The translations under genes and the position numbers were made by a program. A stretch of 64,000 nt of DNA from Nilaparvata lugens (taxonomy: Eukaryota; Arthropoda; Insecta; Hemiptera; Delphacidae): assembly GCF_014356525.2 (NCBI RefSeq), contig NC_052505.1:8248171-8312170 (forward strand). Reading direction: 5' to 3'. This document shows positions 1 to 12,410 of this stretch, piece by piece. How positions within the stretch are numbered: the first letter of the stretch is position 1; each line of letters opens with the position of its first letter. The notes under the pieces are model-generated. The model saw only the letters and a list, made by a program, of their open reading frames with translations, was not told the DNA's origin and did not search any database.

Positions 1-860
1 CTCTCTAGAGAGCGTACTGAAATTTAACTTGAAACAGTTTTTCAATTTTTTTTATGAAAACAACAACCCTTCAAAAACACGCCCAGAGCCGGTATTTTCT
101 GTCCTGTTTTTGCTTTTCTCGCTTTTTCGAGAACAAATGAACACAAAATTTACTGCACTATACAAATGTTGTATTGAGAGTGCTTTGAAAATGGCTATAG
201 AGATACCGCAGGAAATGCGAGCTCACCAGTTACTTGAATACACTATTATCTGATATTGGCATCTCTAACATACTGGCAGAGTATGCAGCCAAACTCTGTA
301 CCATTGAATGACTTCGATTTTGATATTCCTCCATCAAATATTATCATCTGATAATGCCAACTTTGACTGATAAGTGTCTGTAAAAGTAGCGAACACCGTA
401 GGGCCTCTTATTGAAATGATGCTTTGATTTTGTAAAGTTTGATGCTCTGTGAAGGACCACTCAAAATCCAAGCGGCAATCAAGACAAACTGCTGTGAATT
501 CTATATTAATCTTTTTAAACTATAATGAATGTTCTAAAAGCACGATATTAAAATTCCCCAAGAATGCGTCTTTCGAGGAACTACACCTTGCTCAACTCAG
601 GAGCAGGCCGTCAGGATGAATTGCTCAGTAGCTCTTGAGACGAATGTGGAAAACACTCTGGAATTCTCTTGCAAGAGAGAAATGATATTTGTTGATTTAT
701 TCAGATCCTCTTATAATTTTGAACAAGAGAGGTTATCTAAATTATTCTCTCAACTTTTGTGACGAACTATGTGAGTAGACGTGAAATAAACAAAACACGT
801 CATCCAGGTATCGTTTTATATAGGTATTCGACATCCAGCTGTCGTTTTCTTTTTCATTTG
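1..860. other. AT-rich non-coding stretch
   Basis: No gene or recognisable repeat is seen. Short open frames occur on both strands but lack domain-like composition or flanking splice signals. Confidence 0.5.
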
Positions 861-1692
861 GAATTTGAAATTTATTTGCAAAAGAGAAAAGCTAAAAACA
901 GCATGAATGTGACACAAATTGTATGAACAATACAGCACACAAAAAATGTACTGCAAATAAAATATTCCGCTCTGTCAAAAAAATAGAGCCTCAAGTAGTG
1001 TCCTATTAATATTAAGCGAGCAATTTCTGTAATTTTATAACTGGTTATTTTTATTATCTGGTTTTTTATGTTCAACGGATCTCTAAAACGGCTCCAACGA
1101 TTTTCACAAAATTTGGAACATAGTGGGTTTATGATATAAAAATTCGATTGCACTATGTCTTATCCCTGGGAAAACTCGCTGAAGGACATTAAAAGGATAA
1201 TTTATCCTTGGAAAAACAGATGTCTGTATAATTTTGTCGTCTGTCGATAATAGAAGATGCGTGTGCCTGTGTAGGAGATCAGCTGTGTAATCATTCAATC
1301 AGCTTACCGTATCTCGCGAGAAATTAATATTATCTAGAAATTTTATCAAAATAATCGATTTGTTGACATGACATGATTTATCACTCTAAGTTAGACTATA
1401 TCATAATATAAAAAGTAAATCATTATTTTACAGATTAGTGAGTGTTATTTTGTTATCCAATTTGCTTTGTAAACAATCTAAATTAAAACTTTTCTGATTT
1501 TAAATATTCTGACTCAAAATTGGACCTGAATTCAAGTGTATGAAACATAACCTACTTTTTGGACCATTTATAGTGTATAAATCAAGATTCGGGGAAGAAA
1601 CAGTTTTTGGCTGTGCCTGTTTGTTCTTCACCAATCATTTTGAAGAATTGTGTTCTGTTTATCAATAAATAAATAGCGAGCGAAGCTCGGTG
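861..1692 (-). repeat. Interspersed repeat family A, copy 1
   Basis: Read on the minus strand, roughly 1010-1692 matches 46079-46787 on the plus strand over its whole length with moderate divergence. Shared landmarks are an outer segment around CCGAGCTTCGCTCG, a block resembling GGCTGTGCCTGTT, a block around CAGACGACAAAATTAT, a block around GAAAATCGTTGGAGCCG, and the terminal GCTCGCTTAATAT. Beyond that point (861-1014) this copy continues, in minus orientation, to a tail of the form AAATAAATTTCAAATTCC. That tail resembles the tail of the non-LTR fragment at 53.3 kb, so family A may be, or may include, the 3' end of a retroposon. No long open frame is present. Confidence 0.7.
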
Positions 1693-2437
1693 CCCCGATA
1701 TTTGGCAGTAAGTCGCAGGGAGAGCCATTTGAAAGAATTGGAAATTTTTATTATAATGAAATATTTTGTTTCTATGTGATATTATTTTCTACCATATGGA
1801 CATAATCTAATAAGTATTAGAATATTCAGAGTAATTCAATAGATTTGATGAAACATGTAATTTTTGTAAAAAAGTCTAGTCACGTAAAATTTGCTAGCCT
1901 ATGAAAATAGTCACAAGTCAAAAGGTGAAAAGTCCGATTACCGAATATTCCACTCCGCATCACCAAGCAACGGAATAAGGCGACCAGGATCTCTCTCAGA
2001 CATTCCATAGTATTAACATCTATAAAACTACATAGTTTTTAAAACACAAAGGAACATATACGGTCATTTTGACCGATAAGTTCATATTTAGACTTTTATA
2101 GCTTTTCGTCTGGTTTTGAAGACTTTCTTCATGGAATATATATAATCAAGGATCAATGTAATTGGTAATACTGCTAGGTTCCAGGGGTGCACTCATGCTG
2201 GAAAGCTGGTTTTCGAAAGCAAATTGTATAATGTACATCCAGGTAGTGGTTATCCATGTCTAATAATAAAAAATGATTTTGTATAATTATATACACATTA
2301 TTTAGATTATACTTACACATTATTATAGCTATTATTATTATTACTATTATTATATCTAGTAATGAATAAATTAACGGATCTAGAGTATTTGTGGGTTGGG
2401 ATATGTAAGTTAACATACTAAATGAATAAGATATTTA
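1693..2437. other. Non-coding stretch with ATT microsatellite
   Basis: No gene is seen. An imperfect ATT/TTA trinucleotide run lies at about 2316-2360. Confidence 0.5.
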
Positions 2438-2440
2438 TTA

Positions 2441-2605
2441 AGGTGCGTACAGATATACGCGCCGCGAACATGAGCAATTCACTTTTAATCAGCTTATGAC
2501 AAGCTTTTTATACCTGTATCTTACCGTTTCAGTAAAATTACAGATATAATCAGCTCATTAAAATTGAATTGCTTATGTTCGCGGCGCGTATATCTGAGCG
2601 CACCT
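2441..2605. mobile_element. Short MITE with TTA target duplication (PIF/Harbinger-like)
   Basis: This is a 165-bp palindromic element. Its left end (AGGTGCG, then AGATATACGCGCCGCGAACAT) is repeated in inverted orientation at the right end with only a few mismatches over about 50 bp. TTA lies directly outside both ends (2438-2440 and 2606-2608), which fits the 3-bp TWA target preference of PIF/Harbinger transposons. There is no coding capacity, so it would need a transposase supplied elsewhere. The superfamily is inferred from the target duplication alone. Confidence 0.75.
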
Positions 2606-2739
2606 TTATATATCAAGACTCCGTGCCTTGAACTGATTTTAATGTGCGATATAGGCGTGTCTTTAGTGAGGGGAAAGGTACTATGATTGGCTGGCTTCAC
2701 ACTCAACCAGTTCTGTCACGACAACAGGACAAAAATGTG

Positions 2740-2760
2740 CATCGGTCAATCTGACCGATG
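2740..2760. repeat. Small perfect hairpin
   Basis: Perfect 9-bp arms (CATCGGTCA and TGACCGATG) surround a 3-base loop. It lies just upstream of the retrotransposon fragment. No function can be assigned. Confidence 0.4.
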
Positions 2761-2774
2761 TATTCCTATAGGTG

Positions 2775-3356
2775 TCAAGTTGAATATGCTGGGAAAATGG
2801 CAATTACGAAATAAATTTTATAAAATCAATAGAATATTGGATAGAGAGCAAATAAAAACAGTCTATTATGCTTTGGTTGAGTCCATTTTAAGATATGGGA
2901 TTGCAGTATGGGGAGGAACTTATGACACACACCTGAATAATCTATTTATAACACAAAAGGCTGTAATTAAAACCATACTCCGCAAACCCAGAGACTATCC
3001 CACCCAGCAAGTCTTCAGGGATTACCAGATCTGACCTTAAGACGAATATATCTGAAAATATTAATAAAATACATAAATAATTATAAAGATAACTTTGAAG
3101 AGGCTGATCGGCCGACATACTCACTCAGACCAGATAGTACAAGGAAATTCAAAATGTTTCATAGTAGTCTAAGTTTGTTGTGTAGACAGCTTATGCACAT
3201 TAGCACAAAGTTCATCAATTTACTACTGCTGGTGAATATTGTTTTGTTAAAGAAAAAAAATGTATTCTTATTCATAATAATCACTTGTTAAGAATTTTTA
3301 ACGAAATTGTATTTTGTTTTTTATGGCAATAAATTTTGATTTGATTTTTGATTTTG
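2775..3356 (+). pseudogene. 5'-truncated non-LTR retrotransposon, RT C-terminal region
   Basis: The open frame ending at 3034 encodes a segment with NKFYKINRIL, then VYYALVESILRYGIAVWGG, then IKTILRKP. This is the conserved region C-terminal to the reverse transcriptase catalytic core in LINE-type elements. It closely parallels the minus-strand copy at 53.6-54.3 kb and, further downstream, the piece at 23.3 kb. A one-base frame change near 3030 separates this part from the homologous continuation (LRRIYLKILIKYI, then CRQLMHISTKFINLL). The fragment ends in an AATAAATTTTGATTTGATTT-like tail at about 3328-3356. It has no catalytic YxDD motif, no endonuclease domain and no 5' end, so it is a dead insertion. 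Confidence 0.8.
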
Positions 3357-3360
3357 AAAA

Positions 3361-6300
3361 TCCCAGTATTATCCACCAACGTTTCCTACACTGAAAATGA
3401 GGCAAGGTTATTGCATGGAAATCATTCATCAACTTCTCAAGTGAGTGTTTGGATGAAACGAACGCTATTTTACAGATGTGATAATATTTTTTGTATGTGA
3501 TATTTATCACAATTTTCTCTCACTAATTATTGAAATGCACACATTTAAGGTACACACTAGGAGAAAATTGAGTTTTGTTCAAAAATTGGCGTTCAACTAC
3601 TGCTTTTTTGAATTATCAACACTTCATTCTCCAATCCTATACTTGTGAAACGACACATCAATTGATCCAAATATACATTAACAGATATTTATAAATATGA
3701 ATTCATTCTAAATTTCCTGTGTCCACTTTCAAATTGCTAAACATGGAGACCTGGTTTCGACATCTATCGAGCCATTGTAGAGCAATTCCAGAGTCCATAT
3801 CCATATTTCATAAGGTCTCCAATAGCGCAAGTATTGGGAGCTTTTCAAAGAGGGTTCGACTGCAACGGCGGATGATCGTGTTGAAATCGAGTCATCGCAG
3901 AGACGACTACGATGCGGTTGCGCATCGCTTTGAACGTGCAGTGTAGCCTGTGAAGGGCGGACCTCGGTTCACAGAGTCGATATGCTTTGGCGTGCATTGA
4001 TGCGTTCAAAAGCGGAATCCGTGAGCTGCTTTCGCCGGAGAAACCTTTTCCAAAGGCCATGGATACTATTGTTGTCAATCATAGAACATGGACATTCTCC
4101 TTCTAAAGATTCCGTTCAAGGCGCGTTACACAGTCTAAGGTATCAAAGCTTTCTCTCTATAATGGACCTTCTTGTGAAAGATCTCGTATATCGGCTGCTG
4201 TTCGGATTCCTTTCTTGGAGAACATTGATACGGATATGCCATATCAATGGAGTGATACGCGTATAGATAAATTATACTTTATCAGGTTATTACTTGTATT
4301 GTTGTGATATTAATGTTACCTGAAATCACTTCTCTGATCATATTATCGCAGAAAATATCATATTCTACTAATTATTTACTCCTTATCGTCATGTCCTTGA
4401 AAAATGTGACATCGACGATCAGTCAATATAGTTAAGTCAGTATATATTATAATGAAGTCAGTGAATAATAAATTTTCATTGGAAAAAGTTCCTCGATATC
4501 CTATCATTAGTTTACAAATATCACTAAAAACCCATTCCATCCTATTCTATGGAACCATGAGTTTGTAATCAGTTGGATACAATCACAAAAATGTGGAAGG
4601 GAATGAAAACGAACATTGCCGCGAAGTTTATTCAATGAATTTCAGTTTCTGTGGGCTACACCTCCATAACTCCTCGAGAAGCTGGAGGAAGAATATTTCA
4701 TAAGTCGGCTCAGCATGATCTTTGGGCTTGGATGGTTCTGAGATACTTCAAGACTTCAAGATACTCCAAGTTTCTGGTGCTATGAAATTCCAACGCTCAT
4801 AAAACTACATGCCTGCCACTACCCATCGTGGGAGCTCAAAAATGTCGTAAAACTTGTGGTTTATGCATGTGCATGTGGAGGAGGTACATGCCGTTACTCT
4901 GCTCAGAGTGCCTTTGGTTTGTGAGTTGCCATCAGGAGGAAAGACAGCCATGTATCGGATTGTTTCAGCTCTTTCCGTAACTCGTTGTGTTCAGTGTGTG
5001 TGGCGAGACTCAGCCTTGAAGAGACTAGAAATGCGATCGATAAAACCCGTCTCTTGATTTTCATCTTTCTTTTAAATGGGCGATTTCTTTGTTGTTTCAT
5101 TTTTACGACTTTCCTGCTTTACGACGTGTTCTCTAGAATCACTGAATAGCTCTGTAACGATCGAGCATGAACTCTTGTCGGCCGTTTGTGCCAGTTATGT
5201 TTTTCATGATTTATGAATACGTGAAAAGAATGAAGGAGAAAGAGGGAAATGCGGGTCCGAGATACTAATTCAGCTTTCCAAAGTCTTTTGTCTGATGGTC
5301 CATCCATTAGAGATTCCGAGAAAAACCCAGGATTACTTACTCACTGGAAACCTGCATGATCATTGAAAAGCTGAAAAAGTATTTCTTCAGAGCCATTTAA
5401 TTTGTTAGTTGAAGAATGAAACCATAGTACTCTTTCAGAATTTTTTCTATATGAAATAACAAAGACAAAGACTTTGTTATTCTATATAAACAAGTTTTAA
5501 GAAGGAAAATAACAAAAAATGAAATAACAAATATATTCTTACTTTATATAAAAATGTTATTGAAAGGATACTATGGTATTATTCTCAACTTACATTGAAA
5601 AGCTCATTGCATCTATCATCATTCCTACATCACTTCAACGAATCTGAGAGAGGAAAAAATAATTGTATTGAATTTCCCATTAGCCTGCCTAATTTTCAAT
5701 TCATTGGAAGATAATAAGACTGAAATGCGATGCTCCAATACAATGAAAGTTCGAGCCCGTTACTTCAGTATTCCTATAGCTTGTTATTATGCTAGTATTC
5801 AAGGATATTCGATATTTCTTTCTGATCGTATCCTTCACCTTGCTCCAATTATCATTTATATTATCATACAGAGAGGAATATTTCTCAAGGTTCATAGGAT
5901 GAGCACGTTGGTTCGTTCCATGGATTTTCCACCCAACTCGTGTTGTTGATAAATGTCGTTACATTGATGTCCGAAATCCAAATTGGGTCTCGAGCACGTG
6001 CACTGTATTATTCAGCACTGGAAATTATCAATTCCAAGCTTGTTCGTGATGAGACTTGAATATACAATAGACAATAAGATTCCTGTGAATCGTTACACAA
6101 GTTGAATGAAATCACCAAAGTGGATCTCAATGCTTTATTCTCCCGATAGAACATCGAACAAATAATAATAAATCGATTCCCAAGGGATATTTGAGAAGAG
6201 TTGACATCGGGTTTCATTTTCAGCTTCATTCTGATACTATGTCTATTGACTCTTATTCATAGTTCAAAACCAAACACGTTCGATGGAAGTATGTATCTCA

Positions 6301-6770
6301 ATATCATTTACATGATATCCTAGACTCTCAACTCTTCCCAGAAAACTGTGGAATGGAAAATTTTGAAAAGAATTGTCTCAACTTATCATGCTGCAGAACT
6401 TATTTCGAATGATTTCCAGAAATACTCATTATACTTCATTTTTCCCTTTATTCAATAATCATCTGTCTCTCTATCCATTCAAAAAAATCTCCTTAGTTAT
6501 CGAATTCTTATAAAACTAATGTTCACAGGATAATACACATAATCTCACCACTGCAACCATTATTCCACAATATTAGATATCTATCAATCAGTTGTCGTGA
6601 ATATTTTGCATCATGATTACACGTGAATGAATTTGAGAGTAGGATGAGGATAGTTTTATTCAAATGGAATCGAAATTCAATATTAAGGAGTGAATGTGGA
6701 GATCTATGATGAAGACCAATGAAAATGTGGAATTAATAATATGGTTTCACCTAGCCTTATCAAAGAGAGA
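3361..6770. other. Non-coding stretch; slightly GC-richer patches
   Basis: No gene is supported. Patches at 3840-4060 and 4860-5060 have more CpG than their surroundings and give open frames on both strands, but none shows a domain or an exon/intron structure. A short hairpin lies at about 5448-5489, with arms around AATAACAAAG and CTTTGTTATT. Confidence 0.4.
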
Positions 6771-6774
6771 TCAG

Positions 6775-6850
6775 ATCAGATTAGATTAGAGTTATTTATC
6801 AATGTATGCTACAATATATACTGACTTATGCACCAATTTACATTGAATGT
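6775..6850 (-). repeat. Retroposon 3' tail fragment (minus strand)
   Basis: On the minus strand the sequence around CAGTATATATTGTA is followed by an ATAAATAA-like stretch and then a simple (TCTAA/TCTGA)n-type tail. The block matches another minus-strand fragment at 35.66 kb. A short 5'-truncated non-LTR or SINE end is the simplest reading. Confidence 0.5.
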
Positions 6851-7691
6851 CAGTATCGCTAAATATTCAGCAAGCTCTACAAAGTATGAAAAACTAATAA
6901 ATTGATGAGAATAGAGATTGGATGAAAATTGAATAACAATCATTGAACATTGTAATTTAGCTACATAAAATCGAACAACAATTTATTGGGAAATCATCAC
7001 TGACAGAAAGAGGATCTTATCAATGAAAACAATTAGAAGAAGGCAACAGGTTTGTTTAGATAAATTAAGAGAAGAACAATCTGACAGAATGAGAAGGTAC
7101 TGGGAAGAAAGGAAGAGAATTAAATCGAATAAACAGAGAAAGAGAACTAACCAGAGATTACAGTGATCCTATGTGATCATAAAAAAGCTACATAGATCAG
7201 TGGTATTTCAACAAATAATCAATTGTCAATCCTTTGAAAAGAAAATGAAATAATATAATATCCTTCCCATTAACACAGGACTGTAATGTGGAGGAATAAA
7301 GTTGTTGGAAATTATAACTCAAAGTAATGTTCCAATGAGATACGTGACTCAATTCAATCAAACAATAGATGATTTGAATCTCAGAATAATGAGATGAATG
7401 ATATTAGAATGAGTGATGGTCCCTCAGGGATGAGGGATAGTAGCCTAAAACTAGTCCTACTAGTTTCTAAACTAAACTAGTCCTATACCTGAGAACATAA
7501 GAAATGTACTATTATGCAGTACTTTAAAAGTCATGCATACCACAAAATATGTGCATAAGAATAGAGAATAATAATATTAGAATAATTCAAATAATAATTT
7601 TTAACAAACTCAAATTATTGTTTAATATTTTTTGAAAACAGTAATTTCCTCGTAGTCCAGTCCATATACATGCATTGGTGAAACCAATTGG
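6851..7691. other. Non-coding stretch
   Basis: No gene is seen. A small palindrome built on ACTAGT lies near 7448-7466. Confidence 0.45.
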
Positions 7692-8976
7692 TGCATGCAA
7701 TTTATATTGTAGTTCTGATTTTCTAATATATTATTTGGGTTCATAAGAGAAGTCCAGAACCAATTTCTTCATGCGAAATTCCCTTGTGCTACATACAGAG
7801 TGGACCAAAAACCTCGTATTTTCGGCTCATTTCCCAGTTTTCAGCTATTTGTGCCAAATCTCGTAATCGGACAGAAAAATTTGCTCACGCCTTTTATTCA
7901 GATTATAAAATTCTGAATAAAATAAGATCATCCGGAAGTCTTTATATCCAATGAGTACTGAGTTATGATTTTTCAAAAATGAATGAAATTTGAAGAAAAA
8001 ATCAATTTTGATGACTTTTAGTTTTTGATCAACAATATCTTCCGGTATCACCATTTAGATGTATAATTCATAATCCATCTGGGCGTATTTTTTGTGTTCT
8101 ACAAACTGAGATCAGGTATCTCATATAGAATATAGAAATTGGAAGTTTTTTGTGTATTGGAATATGGGCTCAAGTACACTCAACAATAAATGTTACATTA
8201 TTTGACCGAATTCGACTTATGATGCATGATTTTAGACCGCTTGACAAGCCGAAAAGAATGATGTGTAGTACGATGTAATCTGATCATTGAGTCAAAAGTT
8301 ATAAGTGTTTGAAATTTTGATCCTTGAGGTGTCCTCAAGCGCACCTCTCCACTGGGAAATACTGGAGTAGAGTGCATCCAACGAGTGATTCTCATAGAAC
8401 ATGATCTCATGAACTTATGTCATTGTGCGAAATATCAATTTGAGGACAATGTAGTTGGTGATGATGGTTGAAGCTGAAAATTAGGTGTTTTTCACCTTAC
8501 AAGGATCATTGTTGTCAGTTGTACCTGGAAGTCTATATGAGATAGAGCGCTGTACGTGATCTCAGATTGTAGAACACAAAAATACACCCAGAAATATTTT
8601 GAATTTCACATCTAAATGGTGATACCGGAAGATATTGTTGATAAAAAACTAATAGTCATCAAAATTGATTTTCATCAAATTTCACACATTTTTGAAAAAT
8701 TATAACTCAGTACCCATTGGATATAGAGAGTTCCGAATGATCTCATTTTATTCAGAATTTTATAATCTGAATAGAAGGCGGGAGCAAATTTTTCTGTCCG
8801 ACTACGAGATTTGGCAGAAATAGCTGAAAACTGATAAACGAGCCGAAAATACGAGGTTTTTGGGCCACTCTGTATCTAGCACAAGGAAATTTGGCATGAT
8901 GAAAATGGCTCTGGACTTCTCTTATGTACCCAAATAATATATTATAAAATCATAACTACAATATAAATTGCAAGCA
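7692..8976. mobile_element. Large foldback (inverted-repeat) element, about 1.3 kb
   Basis: The left arm (7692 to about 8130) is repeated in inverted orientation in the right arm (about 8535 to 8976). Landmarks include TGCAATTTATATTGTAG / CTACAATATAAATTGCA at the outer ends, ACAGAGTGG / CCACTCTGT, and the block around GATATCTTCCGGTATCACC, which appears inverted near 8615. Mismatches and small indels are scattered. The middle (about 8131-8534) is unique and lacks a convincing open frame. It could be a foldback transposon or a repeat-derived hairpin locus. No target duplication could be fixed. Confidence 0.75.
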
Positions 8977-10783
8977 CACCCCCTTTTTTGTGTCTAAATT
9001 GACTGACTTTAGTGCTGCGGCAAATTGGTGTGTTGCGGGTTGTCTACCTTTATCCTGAAGTACCACTGGAATTATTCTCACTGCAGATTCTTCTATGAAA
9101 ACAATAGGTCCAATGATAACATTTTATTTTTCCTACAAGATATACTCGTCTATTCTATAATATCTATCTTGGTTATTTTGAAAACAATAAATATTTTCAA
9201 TATTATCTTTGGTAATTAATTATTATTATTTTCTATCATATGTGGGAGAGTGAATCGTGTGTTGCGGGTTGCCTAACCTCATCCTGATGATGTACTGATC
9301 AATTTTCACTAATAGGTGAATGCTATTATTCATTTTAGCATGCTCAGAATATGCGTTGTTCAAAGAAACGCAATCAATCTTTCATGACGTTTTGGAGCGT
9401 TGTTTAATTCTGTAATGAACAGGAAAAACTATTTTATATTGGAAGCAATAAAATTGAATGAAAAGTGCGGCTAGCATGCCATGAATATTATTTAAAATAT
9501 TTGAATATTATTTATAATATTATTTGATGATGAGCTCGATATTTCCGATTGGCTGGTGAGCGCTCGAGGGCTGCAGCACAAATAGTTATCAGATATGCTC
9601 CATTCTTTCTAGTTGCTTCCAATATTTTATTTATACTGTTTTAATAATTTAAATAATTTTAATAATTTACAGTTTCAATAATCTCTGATCATAATTCCCT
9701 CCATTATCCTTCCACAAGCATGTGGATTTACAGACCTTCAGTACAAAATAATCTGATAAAACATATTATTTGAATCATAGTTGCATGTCAACATTCATGG
9801 TTGAGAAATAATTTTGGACCACCATTTTTCCAAAATTTGATGTTGAGTTGAGAGGAAGCTATAAATTGAAGACAATGAAAAGTCAACTTTTCGATTCCTC
9901 AAATATCAGGATGGAATCAGGAGTGTCTTGATGAATATAATATTCCAATAGTGTATCCAATTTTATTTTTCATATCTATTATATTATCACTTTTGTGTTA
10001 TTTTTTCCTCTATTATCTATTCTGGGTTGTGTGGAAGAGGAGGCTCTTATTGCCTCAACTTCGCCCACAACACTTGTAATATTTTAAATTGTGATGGATA
10101 AAGGCAATCATCTACCTATATTTATCCATCTATCACTATAATCCCTTTTAAAAATCGAGTCCATTCAAGTTCATAATCATTCAACATTGGCCTATTTTGA
10201 TACACACTTATGAGATTGCCAAATGAATGAAAAAAAGGAACCATGCATTAGGCCCATAGATTACAGAGGATCATGCAGGCAGATCTCTATAATATGTATC
10301 GATAAAAGATTGAGGAAAATACATCAATTTACTATGATTCAACACAAGAAAATAAATGAATTCTTGAATTTAAAATACAAAAATGTTGTTCAAATAAAAA
10401 ATAATGAGATAAATTATGGAACAAAAACGTTTAAAGCTTGATGAATTCCAATAAATGTCCTTAGAAGAAGCATTAAATCTACCATAGATCGCGAAATATT
10501 ATTTTGAACAAGCGTTAATAAATGAATTTCTTCCGGAGTTGTTTTCAAATAGAATACAAGTTATGTTTGATCCTGTGGTTTCATGTTCATATTTTTCAAC
10601 ATAATTGGAGTCGGTTGTCGTTAACATCATACAGATTCGGTTAGCATCTTGTATATTGATTTATCAATACTTCATAACCTGAATATGAAAGCCATACTGG
10701 GATAGAAAGTGAAAAAATATGAGATTGAATCATATTATGTACAAAGATTCAGGTCTACACCCGATGTAATAATTCATTACATA
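8977..10783. other. Non-coding stretch with a short direct repeat
   Basis: No gene is seen. The motif GTGTTGCGGGTTG followed by CTA(A)CC...ATCCTGA occurs at about 9031 and again at about 9258, so a segment of about 225 bp starts with the same motif twice. Confidence 0.4.
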
Positions 10784-10786
10784 TAA

Positions 10787-10965
10787 GGCTAGTTACATAC
10801 ACATCGATTTTTGGTCGTACGATATTTTGTCGTCACTATGAATTCTATGAGATTAAACGGAACTTGGCAAACATCATATGTTTGAAATCATCTGTTCAAT
10901 CTAATAGAATTTATAAGGACGGTAAAATATCGTACGACCAAAAATCGATGTGTATGTAACTAGCC
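10787..10965. mobile_element. MITE with TAA target duplication (PIF/Harbinger-like)
   Basis: This is a 179-bp element with nearly perfect terminal inverted repeats of about 45 bp, starting GGCTAGTTACATACACATCG and running through TTTTTGGTCGTACGATATTTT. TAA lies directly outside both ends (10784-10786 and 10966-10968). It is non-coding. The termini differ from the element at 2.4 kb, so it belongs to a different family with the same 3-bp target type. Confidence 0.8.
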
Positions 10966-10968
10966 TAA

Positions 10969-11790
10969 GAGGGAAATTAGTGAAGTAGCTGCCTTTCAAC
11001 TCAAAAGTTTGGCGAAATATCAATATGCTGTTACTCGAAGAAGAGTTAGCCTCCATCTGAGGTTTCGACTTGGTCACATAACCAAACGGAATCAGGTTAC
11101 CAACATTACGAAGCAAAATATCTCTAAGCTGATATTTTCTCCCAAAATGCACAGAACAATTACATAATATTTGAAGGCTTCGACTGTACAGTATTATGTC
11201 GATCAGATTTGAATGGAAAGAGGAATAAAAAAATTAACTTTGGTACAATCTCGATGTACAATTATACCCAACAATGGACGAGATTTTCCAAATACTCGAC
11301 ACTATTAAGATTAAATCAGATGTTGTATTGTTAGTCAGCACATAACAAGTTCTCCCTGATGTAATATTATCCTTGCCAAGCAAAACATATTTCATGAAGA
11401 ATATCAATTGTATTTTCAAACTCCTAGCAACTTCTGCAAAACTACATCGTTCTGTGCATGGATGATAATTTTAACGCACCATTCCAAAGAATATGCTGTT
11501 TTGCTTTAACCCTAGAGTCGTTGAGCGCAGATTGGGACAAAGAGTTCAGTTAATGTAGTGAGTATTAGAAGTGGTTGTTAACCTCAACACACAGACGGTT
11601 GGTTGGTTGGGAAGTGACTGCTGGTGATGCTGTAGGAGGCTTTTTGCTCTCAGCAAACACCATGACTTACTAATACTCTTTAATATCCGCAAACACTCAG
11701 GTCTTCGCACGGTGAACTTCGCAATAGAACGTTAAGCTGGTACAACTTGTGCCAACTTCACTCCCATTACTTCAACCAGCTCACCATCTT
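10969..11790. other. Non-coding stretch
   Basis: No gene is supported. The open frames present are short and unlike known domains. Confidence 0.4.
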
Positions 11791-12410
11791 CCTTGAAATG
11801 TATGGTTTTCAGTCACTCAGTCACACTCACTCTCTCGCTCTTCCATTTCATCACTCTCTTTCTCTTCTGTTCCCCTCACCATGTACCAACGTCTTGTAAA
11901 CCTTTATTTCCTTCGAAACTCCTTGTCACTATCTCTCACTGGTTCTCTCCATCTCTCTTCCTTCCATGCTGTCTAACACTTTCTGATTCATTTTCTTCCC
12001 TCTATTATTTGGAGTACTTTTTTTCAGTCTCTTTTCCCCTCAATTTTCTTGCTTCAAACTATCTTCCTCACTCCCTCCCAATCACAAGAGCACTCTCCTT
12101 ATCTCTCATCCCTCTTCCATCCTATCACTCTCTTTGTCCACTGTTTATCTCATCATAAAACAACGTCTTCTACACCATTCTTACCTACAACACGCTGACT
12201 CTTTGCCACTATCTCTCTCTCAATCTGTCTCTCACGCTCTCTCGCTCACTCATTCTTCATCTCTCATCCCGAATACTTTTCTGCTCCTTTCAGTCTTCTG
12301 GAAGTTCTGAATTTTCTCGCTTGAAAGTATCTTTCTCACTCTCCCAATCACAAGTGTACTCTCCTGATTCCCCATCTCTCTTCATCCCATCACCACTCAA
12401 TTACTTAAAA
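11791..12410 (+). repeat. Pyrimidine-rich tract with internal direct repeat
   Basis: The plus strand is strongly C/T-biased, dominated by CTCTCT, TTCC and CACTC words. A segment of about 105 bp is repeated: about 12024-12130 and about 12288-12395 share TTTCAGTC, then CAATCACAAG, CACTCTCC and CATCCCTCTTC-like blocks with divergence. A 121-codon open frame crosses it but is only a Ser/Leu-rich translation of the tract. Confidence 0.6.

Noticed and set aside
3845..4078. Minus-strand open frame in a CpG-richer patch
   Set aside because: No domain, start context or splice signals were recognised, and overlapping frames exist on the other strand.
11793..12158. 121-codon plus-strand open frame
   Set aside because: It is a Ser/Leu/Pro-rich translation of a C/T tract with no domain.
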